Shown here: one piece after another, positions 30,458 through 41,012 of the stretch | Layout: the number at the start of each line of letters is the position of its first letter | Position numbering within the stretch: position 1 is the first letter of the stretch | DNA from: Thamnaconus septentrionalis | Taxonomy: Eukaryota; Chordata; Actinopteri; Tetraodontiformes; Monacanthidae | NCBI GenBank assembly: GCA_009823395.1 | Contig: CM020515.1 | Coordinates: forward strand, 19,847,489-19,911,488 | Length of the DNA: 64,000 nucleotides | Direction of reading: 5' to 3' | Notes under the pieces: generated by a model | The model's database searches: none | Seen by the model: the letters and a program-made list of their open reading frames with translations, nothing else | Told to the model about the DNA's origin: nothing | Made by a program: the position numbers and the translations under genes

Positions 30458-31071
30458 GCTCTCCATCCTCTTCTACCTTCTCCTCCTCCTCCTCCTCCTC
30501 CTCTCCATCCTCTTCTTCTTCCTTCCCCTCCTCCTCCTCCTTCTCCTCTCCATCCTCTTCTTCTTCCTCCTCCTCCTCCTCCTCCTCCTCCTCTCCATCG
30601 TCTTCTTCTTCTTCTTCTTCCTCCTCCTCCTCCTCCTCCTCCTCCTCCTCCTCCTCCTCCTCTCCATCCTCTTCTTCTTCTTCTTCCTCCTCCTCCTCCT
30701 CTCCATCCTCTTCTTCCTTCTTCCTCCTCCTCCTCCTCCTCCTCCTTCTCCTCCATCCTCTCTTCTCTTCTTCCTCCTCCTCCTCCTCCTCCTCCTCCTC
30801 CTCCTCTCTCCATCGTCTTCTTCTTCTTGTTTTCTTCTTCCTCCTCCTCCTCCTCCTCCTCCTCCTCCTCCTCTCTTCTTCTTCTTCTTCCTCCTCCTCC
30901 TCCTCTCCATCCTCTTCTTCCTCCTCCTCCTCCTCCTCCTCCCTCCTCCTCCTCCTCCTCCTCCTCCTCCTCTCCTCCTCCTCCTCCTCCACCTTCTCCT
31001 CCTCCACCTCCTCCTCCTCCTCCTCCACCACCTCCTCCCTCCTCCTCCTCCTCCTCCTCCTCCTCCTCCCA
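30458..31071 (+). repeat. Compound CCT/TTC repeat with higher-order units, 614 bp
   Basis: Nearly pure pyrimidine tract of CTC and TTC triplets. The phrase CTCTCCATCCTCTTCTTC, or its CTCCATCGTCTTC variant, recurs roughly every 40-70 bases (about 30506, 30548, 30592, 30660, 30702, 30807 and 30904). This shows expansion of a larger unit, not only of triplets. The long Ser/Pro/Leu frames on plus and Glu/Arg frames on minus are artefacts. Confidence 0.95.
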
Positions 31072-32052
31072 GTTGATCAGTCAGGTACTAACAAGCGCGG
31101 CCAAAGTCGTGCGTAAAGGTCGCCGGTCCGTCTGTCCAGAGGCGTCGCCGTGGTGAATAATTCATCTTCGGCGTTCCATCCTTTCGGAAAAGGCGAGCGG
31201 GGAAATCAATCGGGCACGCCCCGCTGCCGCCCGCCTGTATTTACCGCCTGGGCGTACGCGGCAACATTTACTCTGTAATTTGCGGAACATCAACAAGTTT
31301 AATGGATTTTACAAGGCGGACGGTTTTTTTCCGGCCGTGGACGACGTCGCCTCTCCTTCCTTTTCAAAGCGCCTCGTTCTCAGTGAGGCAGAGCGCCGCC
31401 CTGGTGGCGTGGGTTATCATCTACGAGCGGCAAACGCCGAGCCATTCTGAGACCAGGGACCAATAGCAGAGCTGGAATTTGGGGACGATTTCAGAGTTGT
31501 CCAGATGGGGGCGTTGAGCACTGTGGTGTTTATGATAATACAAAGCACCTGACACTTCACAGTGCCAGGTGCTTTTCATCGTGCTGTCAGTCTACTATGC
31601 CCCTCCCACCACCCCCCCGACCCTTGGCCCTGGCCGCCCCTCCTTTGTCTCTCGGCCGGCCGCCGCTGGATTGACCCATTTCTCCTCCTGCGCACGCAGC
31701 CGTCATTAAAATTCATTAAACTTTCATCCCGTCCGACTCTAATTTAAGAGGCATGTGACAAATCGCCCAGCCGCCAGCGTGGCCGCGTCCTCCCGAGACG
31801 TTCCAGCCCGGAACGGCTTCTTCTTCTTCTTCCTCCTCCTGCTGCTGCTGCTGCCGCTGCTCCTCGCAGCCCGGCCTGCTGCTGCATAGCAACCGCCCTC
31901 CGGCAGCCAATCACTGGCCTGCAAATCATCTGTGGGGGCCTTGCAAGCGGTTGTTTTAAAAAGAGGCGGCGGGGGAGGAGAGGGGGAGGAGCTTGACCAC
32001 TTCCCTCTGGACGTCCTTGGAAAGACCGCTGATGTCACGTCATGGCATACAT

Positions 32053-32143
<91 letters not shown>
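32053..32143. repeat. (CA)n microsatellite
   Basis: About 45 uninterrupted CA units. Confidence 0.96.
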
Positions 32144-32145
<2 letters not shown>

Positions 32146-32191
32146 ATTCCCTCCTCAACGTCAACTTCCTTCCAACAACTCAGCGTCTGAA

Positions 32192-32193
<2 letters not shown>

Positions 32194-32246
<53 letters not shown>
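32194..32246. repeat. (CT)n microsatellite
   Basis: About 26 CT units, 50 bases after the CA tract at 32053-32143. Confidence 0.95.
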
Positions 32247-32250
<4 letters not shown>

Positions 32251-32557
32251 CTGATGAAGTTGCAGATGGGGGGGAGGTGTGTGTGTGGGGGGGGTCAGCA
32301 GTGATAAATAACGGCGCAGCGGTCCGAGCGCGTTGACAACAACTCACAGCCGGCAATTATCCGCTGAATCAGATTGGACGGCGGCGAGGCGGCGGGGCCA
32401 TAAATCTGCGGCGACTGTCCGACTCTCGGGGGGGGGGGGGGCAGGAAGTGTGTGAAGAGCGGCTCTGTGTCATGTGACCTCAGAGGACGAAGAAGCTGGA
32501 GAATCCAGAGAAGCTGCAGTTGGTTGGTTTGATTGATTTGTTTTGTCCACATCCTGC

Positions 32558-32596
32558 ACGTCACTTCCTGCATCCTGTCAGAGCAGGAAGTGACGT
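32558..32596. repeat. Perfect 14-bp inverted repeat carrying ETS and CRE motifs
   Basis: The left arm ACGTCACTTCCTGC (32558-32571) and right arm GCAGGAAGTGACGT (32583-32596) are exact reverse complements around an 11-base loop. Each arm contains an ETS core (GGAAGT) fused to a CRE half-site. The right arm runs on into a full TGACGTCA at 32591-32598. Confidence 0.85.
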
Positions 32597-33221
32597 CACG
32601 GCTGCTCAAGTTGTTGGAAGACGAGTTTGTGTCGACGTCTTTCTTTTTTTCCACCTTTGTCGTCTTTTTTCACTGCATCAAACGTCAAATGTTAACGGAT
32701 CAAAACCAGGGTCATTTTTTTCTTGGGCGCTGATCCAAAAGCTGCTGAACTGCAGGATGAGTGACGCAGCAGGAAGCTGCCCCCCCCGCTAACCCCCCCC
32801 CACCATTCCCAGGTGGAAGCTCTTCGCCGGATCGTGAATCCGATCGGCCCGCCGGGTCACCTGGCGGAGCGTCGGCGATAATCCGCAAGGATTTGAATTT
32901 CATCGGCTCAGTTTTGATCTCCGCGTGTTTATTTTTACCTCGGCTGAAAATTTGCATCCCGACCTCTGACCTCTGACCTGCTGCGCCACTGGCGGTTTAA
33001 CCCCAGTTTAAAAACTAAAAATTTAAAAAAAATCACAGCAGCTGGCGATGAGTCATCGCTCCGAATAAACGGAAGAAGACGACGCCGAGTCGGAAACCTT
33101 GCTGCCTCCACAAAAGACAGCGAAAACTTTCCTGAATAAAAAAAAAAACAGCTCTGAGAGTCGGTTTGTAATTCTGGAGACTGAGAGGCGGACAAGCAGC
33201 CAGTGAACAACGGCCAGGTCT

Positions 33222-33224
<3 letters not shown>

Positions 33225-33260
<36 letters not shown>

Positions 33261-33553
33261 CAGCTCTATGTCCCAGCTCGTCTCGCCGTCACTTCGTCGT
33301 GTTTCTTGTCACCGCCGCTGTTCTCCCGTCAACACGCTCCTCCGTCTCATTATGCCCCTCCCCCGCCCCAGACAATGTGATGCACCTGGTCGCTGCTGCC
33401 TGTCATTGGGGCTCACACACACACACACACACACACGCCTACGCATGGCGGGAGATCATCAGCTGCCACCGAGGAAGACGCCCGGCTAATGAACGTCTCT
33501 GGCGTCACAGGCGGCCGTCAGCAGGTCACCTGACTGACAGCCTGCTGCTGGGA

Positions 33554-33637
<84 letters not shown>
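33225..33637. repeat. Three (CA)n tracts
   Basis: CA tracts at about 33225-33258, 33414-33436 and 33556-33637, separated by ordinary intergenic sequence. Confidence 0.93.
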
Positions 33638-33641
<4 letters not shown>

Positions 33642-34192
33642 CTGAAACGTGGATAAGGTGATGGTTTTTTTTGACGGTTGTCGACGCAGCTTCATTTTTT
33701 TTCCTCTGAGAGCCTCATCAGACTCATCGGGCAGGTCAAAGGTCAACCGACTCACAAAGTGGAAATTGAATCCAACGTCTCCTGGCCGGACCAGGACGAG
33801 GACGAGAAAGTTTTTCCTGCAGCTGATTGGCTGTGGGCTTTGTCAGCGTCATGTGACCTCTGTCACCGAGGATAAAGTGACGCCGTCTCCTTCCATTAAC
33901 CCCCGAGAGTCGGCCAATCCCACGGCGGCTGAGGGAAAGTCAATAATTAGACGGCGAGCGTTTAAAATCAATGGGGTCAAAAGGTCTTTGGGGCCGAGTG
34001 AGATGAAGGGCGGCGGCGGCGGCGGCGAGAGCTCACGTGAACGGGTCGGTCGGCGGCAGTAGTCATTAAATCCTCCACAATAAGAGAGACAGGATTTAAT
34101 CTGCTAATTTAATTAGGAGGCCGGCGCTCAGGAAGACTTCGGTCCAGATTCCGACTTTCCTGGGAGAGTCGGCCTCCATCGGCGACTCCCAG

Positions 34193-34429
<237 letters not shown>

Positions 34430-35319
34430 GGAAAGCAGAGAAGGTGGAGGAGGCGGAGCTTATTAACGGACAGCAAATGACACCTGAGCGCGATGCGACA
34501 AACAGCCCAAGCAACCAAACGGAGCTTCCTGCTCCGTCAGTGAGACTCTGCAGCAGCTAGGTGGCGCCACAGAGGGAAAGACAGAGACACCTTGGAGCCA
34601 AAACCTCCTGAAACTGGCAACCAAAGAGGAAGAAGATGATTTTCTAACCGAAAAACCGATAACTGTGAGTGGGCGGGGTCTGGCCACCACCAGTGACTCC
34701 ACCCCCCTCTTGGACCACCATATATCTACTAGAAAAATATTTTCTCCACAAGCGAGTGAGGAAAAAAAAAAAAAAAATCACTCGCACACCGTCGCCACCC
34801 AGTTGGTTTCTAGTGAACTGCAACTACATTTGTCACAAGGACACATTGCATTTACTTGTTGTCAGTTTTTATTAATACTCTTAGTTAGTTTGTTAGTATT
34901 GAAAAAAACCTCCATTCCAGCTACAAACTGAAAGTGAATCCAAGGTGTGAAATTTCTTTTTCTCAGAACCCAAACAGAACCTCTCTCCGTGTTGTGTTCA
35001 CTGGCGGGACTTTTTTTTTTATTTTTCATCTCAATTCTTACTTTCTCTCCTCCTTCTGTCTGAACGGCGGAACGATTCTGTCACACGGAGCCTCCAGCGT
35101 GCGTCCGGTGCTCGCCGACAGCTCCGTGATTGCAGCCGACAGGCAATACTGCACGCCGTGGCGGCGATGGAGGGGGGAGGGGGGAGGGGGGAGGAGCAGG
35201 AGGGAGGAGCAGGAGGAAGGAGGGGATGGTAGGGGAGTCGTCGAGGAGGACGGCGGGCGTCTGTTGCTGCTGCTGCTGCGCCTGCAAGGTTAGGAATCCA
35301 CCTAGAGTTAGAGTGCGGG

Positions 35320-35800
35320 CGGCGACACCTGGTGGCTGCTACCGCACGACGCACAGGTCCAGATGTGGTCCAAGGCACCAGCTGAAATTATGAACGGCAG
35401 AATGTTTTGGACTTGTGTTGGGCGACTGGAGCACCAGCAGGGGATGTGAACCCGCAACCTTCTTGGTCTCATCACGCCGCCAATGGTGAAGGTTGCACGT
35501 ACCGAATGGAAGATGCCCATTTCCAGGAAACTTCCACCACATTTGGGGTCATCATGGAAAAAAGACATTTCACAAAACTACAATGGACTTGTTTAAAGTC
35601 GCAGTGACTGTCACATCAAGAAGGATGCTACATTTGTCCTCCACATTTGATACATCATCTCCCAGAGGAGCAGTGGGCAGCACCTAACCCCCACAGTTCC
35701 AACCCCGAATACTGAGTGACATTTTTAGTCTTTGGCATGACCTGGCTGGGGAATCGAACCCACAACCTTCCAGTGTCATGCATGACACATGTGTCCAAAG
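35320..35800 (-). mobile_element. tRNA-related SINE-like repeat remnant
   Basis: Two segments read, on the minus strand, like tRNA-derived promoter box B: AAGGTTGCGGGTTCACATCC (near 35442-35461) and AAGGTTGTGGGTTCGATTCC (35750-35769). Compare the RNA polymerase III box B consensus GGTTCGANTCC. Flanking phrases (GGGCAGCACC..., GGCATGACCTGGCTGGGGAATCGAACC) are of the kind common in dispersed teleost repeats. No complete cloverleaf can be drawn. The ends are approximate. Confidence 0.5.
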
Positions 35801-37404
35801 CAAGAACCAACAGAGATTTGGTTTTCCGAGTTCTGCACCCAGAGTTGGGACCCTCCCAGAAGCCCCTCCCACACAACCGTTCCCACCAATGAGAGACTAG
35901 CGGTTTTAGCTCAGTTCAGCGAGACAATAAGGCTTTTCCTCTTCCAGTCTAAACGGCGTCGCTCACGGCTTCTAATCCCACTGCCGGGAGGCTCGGAACC
36001 CTCCGACCCTCCACCAGCCGGTTCCTCTCCGGGTTCCTCACACACTCGTATAAATAGAAGTATAAAGTCGACCTTGCAGGAGGGAAATGAACGTCTCCGC
36101 TCCCTCAGGCTTCGCTCTCCGCGGCGGCACAAGACGGAAATAATTTGCAGTAATGGGTGGACGTGTGTCAGATCTCCAGATTACACACCAGAGTCCAGAT
36201 TAGCAAGGAGCCGCCGCATCTCCCGGGATTAATAATCCCTCCCGGCGGCGACTGCATTTACCCAGGTCGGCCAGCAGGAGTCAGATCTGCGGGATAAACA
36301 GCTGCGTGGCTTCAGGGCGGGAGCCACGCCGCCCGGAATATTAAAGTCTCTCCGAGTGCATTTGGATCATGAGGCGGATCATGTTTAGCCGCCGGGCGAA
36401 ACTGAGGATTTTAATCAAACGGAGAAGAAAACGACTTTCTTTTCCTTTTTTTTTTTTTTAAAGAGGGAAAAAAAAACAGCCTGGGGTCAAAGACGAGCAG
36501 ACGCGCAGAAAACACAAACAAACAGAAAGTGAGGAGGTTGAACCGTGGACCGTCCGGCCAATAGGAGGAGCTAGAGGTCTCTCGATGGACGTCGAGCCAT
36601 CAATCCGGCGAAACGCTGCTGCGCTGCCATCGACCGCTCGGAATCCTCGCCCGGAGACGGACAAATAAAAATGTTGCTTCGCCGCAGTCACCAGTTTTGT
36701 TGCGTTGCCGTAAATTCCAGCCAAGGGCACCGCCGGCGATTTATGGAGGAGCTGAGATTGTATCGCTGCACTGTACGGTGATAATAAGCCGCCGCCCATT
36801 CATCACTGCACACAGGAAGCCTTACCTCAGCTGAAGTCTCCATTCACACCCTCCTCAACACACACACACACACAATACCTCTATCCTCCCCCTCGCCCCT
36901 CCCAGTCGCCATACTTCTGATTCTCCCCAGTGAGAAATTAAACCATCCGTTCTGAAACTCTCGTCTCCGGATCATTTTATTCTCTCGCTGGGACGACGCG
37001 CTGACATTCGTTGTTCCTCAGAATTATGTGGGATTTGTTGTCGGGTTCCTGCGGGTGAGAGGTGACGGGTTAAAGACGTGAACTCTTGGCAGCGACTCCC
37101 GATTGTTCGCTGGTGTTTTCTGGTTTTTCCCCTTCCATCCCTCGCTGAACAATGCGGGAGAGCCGATCGAGCGTCGTCTCCGAGCTGCTTGGCCTGGACG
37201 ACAGACAGCGAGACGCATTGTTGGTTTTGGCTCCAGCGAATGAGAGGATGAGTGCAAACAATGAGGAGGAGGAGAAGGAGAAAGTCGGTGGTTTTCCAGC
37301 GGAGGGAGGAGGAGACAGAGGAGAGCGGCGTGCCAGCGTTTCAACTCAGCTGCCCCGGTTTAGACGGATGGAGGAGTTTAGTCACGTCGCGTCCGACGGC
37401 AGGG

Positions 37405-37905
37405 CACAGCCTGGCGTAGCCTAGCATAGCACCGTATGCTGCGGTATATCACAGCACAGCACAACATAGCGTAGCATAGCAATAAAAGCTACAGCATAGG
37501 CAAGTGCTGTGAAGTTTGTTTTTACTAGTCTGAGCCTGGCATACTGTCGGCTAGCATGCAGAGCAAAGCCTGGCATGGTATAGGGTAGCGTAGATTAGCA
37601 TAGCATAGCATAGTATAGTATTGCAAAAGACGGTTAACATGGAGCAGAAGAAATATAGTCTAGTCTCATCCAATCTAGCATAACATAGCATAGCGGACAG
37701 TTTTCTTATGAACAGCACAGTATAGTACAGCATAGTGTAGTATAGTATAGTATAGTACAATATAGTATAGAAAACTGCAAACTGACCAGTTTACAATTGT
37801 ACTGTATAGTCTTGCAAAATAGGATTAGCATGGAATAGCTTAGCATTCACTCATGCAGTTTACCATAGCACTGACCAGTATAGCATGGAATAGTGTAGCA
37901 TGGCA
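37405..37905. repeat. Degenerate pentamer repeat (AGCAT/AGTAT family)
   Basis: TAGCATAGCATAG-like pentamers, drifting into AGTATAGTATAG near 37738-37770, are scattered over 500 bases with non-repeat sequence between them. This looks like an old pentanucleotide satellite decayed by substitutions. Confidence 0.75.
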
Positions 37906-40510
37906 TGAAATACTATTCCTGAATGATATCTCTTATATATATATATGTGTATATATATATGATTTTCCTGCATCATGTAGTACTATAACTAATATGACAG
38001 TATTGGTAATGTTATACTAATTCACGCCCCACAGGTTCAATCAAAACTTTCAGCACAAACCAATGGTTGCATTGCATCGTGTGGTATCACTGTACTGCTG
38101 CACTGTAGTCGCTGTTGAGGGGGGAATCTGTCGTGTTTCCAGTCAGAGTGAAGCTTCTGGGCTGCAGGCCGAGGTCTCGGTCGTCCTCCTGAATGTGGTT
38201 GTTAGCAGAGATTATCCATCTCCGTCTGCTGCCTGGCTCCTCGGGAGGGTTTATCTCCTCGCTGCATCTTCACACAGCCTTGATTACCCATCTTCTTCTT
38301 CTCCTCCTCCTTCTTCTTGTTCCTCTTCTTCGCTCAGCACCACAAAGCCGCTGTCACACGCCCCAGTGTCCTCCCCCCCCCGCCCCTTTCCCCCGGTCGC
38401 AAAGAAACTGCTGATTAACATTTTGTGAAAGGAGAGTCGAACCTGCGTGCAGCTTCTCACAGAACGCAAACGACAGATCGCAGCCGTCCTTTCTCGGAAG
38501 AGAGACAAAGCACCGGGTTCTTCCCTCATCACAGGTGCAGGACGAGAGCAAAAGCAGGTTTGTGAAGTGCAAACGCAGCAGGACGGCACCGCGGCCTGCT
38601 GGGAAATCAAGGCTGCACGGGAGGGCGAAAGCTGAGGGCTAGCGCAGCTCCGCCGCCACCAGACGACACAGCGAGACGTAAAGTGTCGGAGCAACACAGT
38701 AATTGAAGCTTCTTCTGTCCTTTTTCTGATGTGAAGTACTGCAGCAGCTTCACGTCAGGACTCCACACTCACATTTCACAGCATTGTTAGAGAAGGATCT
38801 GCTGCGAATACCTGATGTAACCTCGCTTAAAGTTATTAAAGGCATTTGTCATGTTCAAAGCCGGAAGTCAGAAAAAAAGCGGAGGATCATTTTATGATGG
38901 TAATACTGTCTTGGGAAATCCTAAGACTGGTAAACCTTAAAAAGGTACATTGTGCAAAATTCTGACACCTAGTGGTCAGATTTTAGATTGCAGCGCTCAA
39001 ACACTCACCCTCCGTCTCCCAAGCTTGCCAGTGAAGTACGGTGGCTTGCACACCCAATGCTGGACTCTTTGTCTCCTTTTCCCTGATGGCTAAATTTGAA
39101 TGGATGAAAGATAAGCTTTCAGCTAGCATCATTATCTTACAGACTCACCTCAACCTAAAGGTGTCATAACACCAGCATTGATTTATTGTTTATTTATCTA
39201 TTTATTTTATATTATGAAACATAGACTGAACCTAGAAGTAGCTTATTTCCTTCAATTTTTTTTTTTTTTCAGTAGTGGCAGCAAGCACAGGCAGGATTTT
39301 GTGCAATTTAACTGAAAGCCAACTTTCTTCTCCAACCTCTAATCCACAAAAAACACTTTCAAGAGTAAAACGATTTGCTGTTCCTACGGGCTAAACCGAG
39401 CGTTCTTTTTCCCTCCTCTTCAAACTTCTATCGGACGTGTTTCTCTTTCTCTCCGTGGCCGAGGTCATCTTCTGTGTTTACGCGGTTAATGCTAAAGCTA
39501 ACCGAGTGTGAAGAAAGTGTCACACGTGGCTCCGCAACCTTCACACGTACCAAAGCTCTCCCGCTTTTTTCCTCCCTCACCCAGTCGCCTTCAGGATGCT
39601 TTTCTGTGTGGGTTGACTGGCCATTTGTCACGTCCGCCACGTGTACGTGATTCATACCTTTACTGATCCGTTCCATGTTTACGCCAAACGACTCAAATTT
39701 TCAAGCCTCAAGCGACAACTCCCACATGAAACACAGCACAGAGGCGAAGAAAAGTGATTTAGCTTCCTTAAGGTGCCACATTTTGTTTCAACGTTAGCAG
39801 TTAGCGTAGCTCAGGTATTGTTGTTTGGACAGGTCTTTTCCTATTTATCTTGACTTTGCACCTTAAAACATTAATATTCATGCTACCACTCAGAAGGTTG
39901 GAGCTCTGACTCATCACTCAACGGACGTTTTGAGAGGTTCTCTGTCCAGTCTTACCTCTAATGCTGAATGTCAGGCATCTTGTTTTTCTTCCTTTCATGG
40001 AAAAAAAATATTTTTCACTCCATCACGTCGCAGGAGTCTTCTGTGACTGTCCATCCACTCTCAAGTCTGCCAACACGACCGTCCAGACAGCGTCTTCCTC
40101 TAATCGCCTCCTTCAGAATTTTGTCTTTTTGTCTTCAGAATCAAAGATGCAGCTTGAATCGTGGCACACCAGCGATTGATCCTGTGACGACCACCGTGAC
40201 CTGAAACCGCCCAATCACGGAGGCTCATCATGCGGCGCCTCCCAACACACAAATCCCCTCTGATGACGGCCCACTTTCAAGTCTTAGGGATCTGGAATGG
40301 GTCTATAAAGGCGGGGAGGAGGAAGGAAGTGAAGTGACTTGAGATGGGAGCAGCTGTTGGTTGTGTGGTCAGGTGGAGGCGCTGCGTCTGATTGGACGCA
40401 TTTAGAGCCCCAACAAGATGCACATGTGCAGAGACCTCACTGGCGGCTCCAAATGAACAATCGGCACAGGTGTGAAACTGCGTGGCAGCAGTGAGTGTTT
40501 TCACTCGTCT

Positions 40511-40530
40511 CCACCACCAGGGGGCGCCGG
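40511..40530 (+). promoter_or_regulatory. Strong CTCF-like motif
   Basis: CCACCACCAGGGGGCGCCGG on the plus strand contains the textbook CTCF core CCACCAGGGGGCGC without mismatch. It sits about 500 bases beyond the elac2 stop codon. A weaker minus-oriented copy (ACTCCCCCTGGTGGTGG) lies at 40645-40661. Confidence 0.5.
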
Positions 40531-40824
40531 TCGCGAAGTCAAAGAAGCCAAGCGACCGTCGACAGCCACTCATCGGCAACTTCCAGCTGTCAACGCCTGG
40601 AAATCAGCGCACTGCGGAGAGCAGATCACATTCCCGTGGCTACCACTCCCCCTGGTGGTGGACGGAGGGAGTGTTCATGGGGGTAAAGAAGAGCGGGACG
40701 CGCAGGGTAGAATGCCGGTCTGGTGGCTCACCGCTGACCCCACGTGGACAGAAGGAGAACTGCTGAGGCGGCAGTGACACAACTTTAATAAGAGGGACGT
40801 GTGGGTCAGACTGTGTGGCATCGC

Positions 40825-40830
40825 TTTATT
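40825..40830 (-). terminator. elac2: Polyadenylation signal of elac2
   Basis: TTTATT on the plus strand is AATAAA on the minus strand, 183 bases past the elac2 stop codon. It is the only canonical signal I see in the expected 3' UTR. Confidence 0.6.
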
Positions 40831-41012
40831 CCACTGAAATGAAAAACACAGCTTGAGCAACTCCTCCAGCGGAGAAATAAAGGTTTGAATCTGTCTATAC
40901 ACACATTATTTGTCTACATAAAACCACACCAGTCAATTCAAAAAAAAAAAAAAAAAACATAAAACAAAAAGGATTTAAAGAATAAAGTCCCAAGTTTTGA
41001 GCCAAACGTCCT

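Noticed and set aside
30220..31116. Long Ser-, Pro/Leu- and Glu/Arg-rich frames on both strands
   Set aside because: All are readings of the CCT/TTC repeat, which has no stops by composition.
35438..35470. Possible functional tRNA gene on the minus strand
   Set aside because: Only box B-like sequence is present. No acceptor stem, box A or anticodon arm can be drawn.
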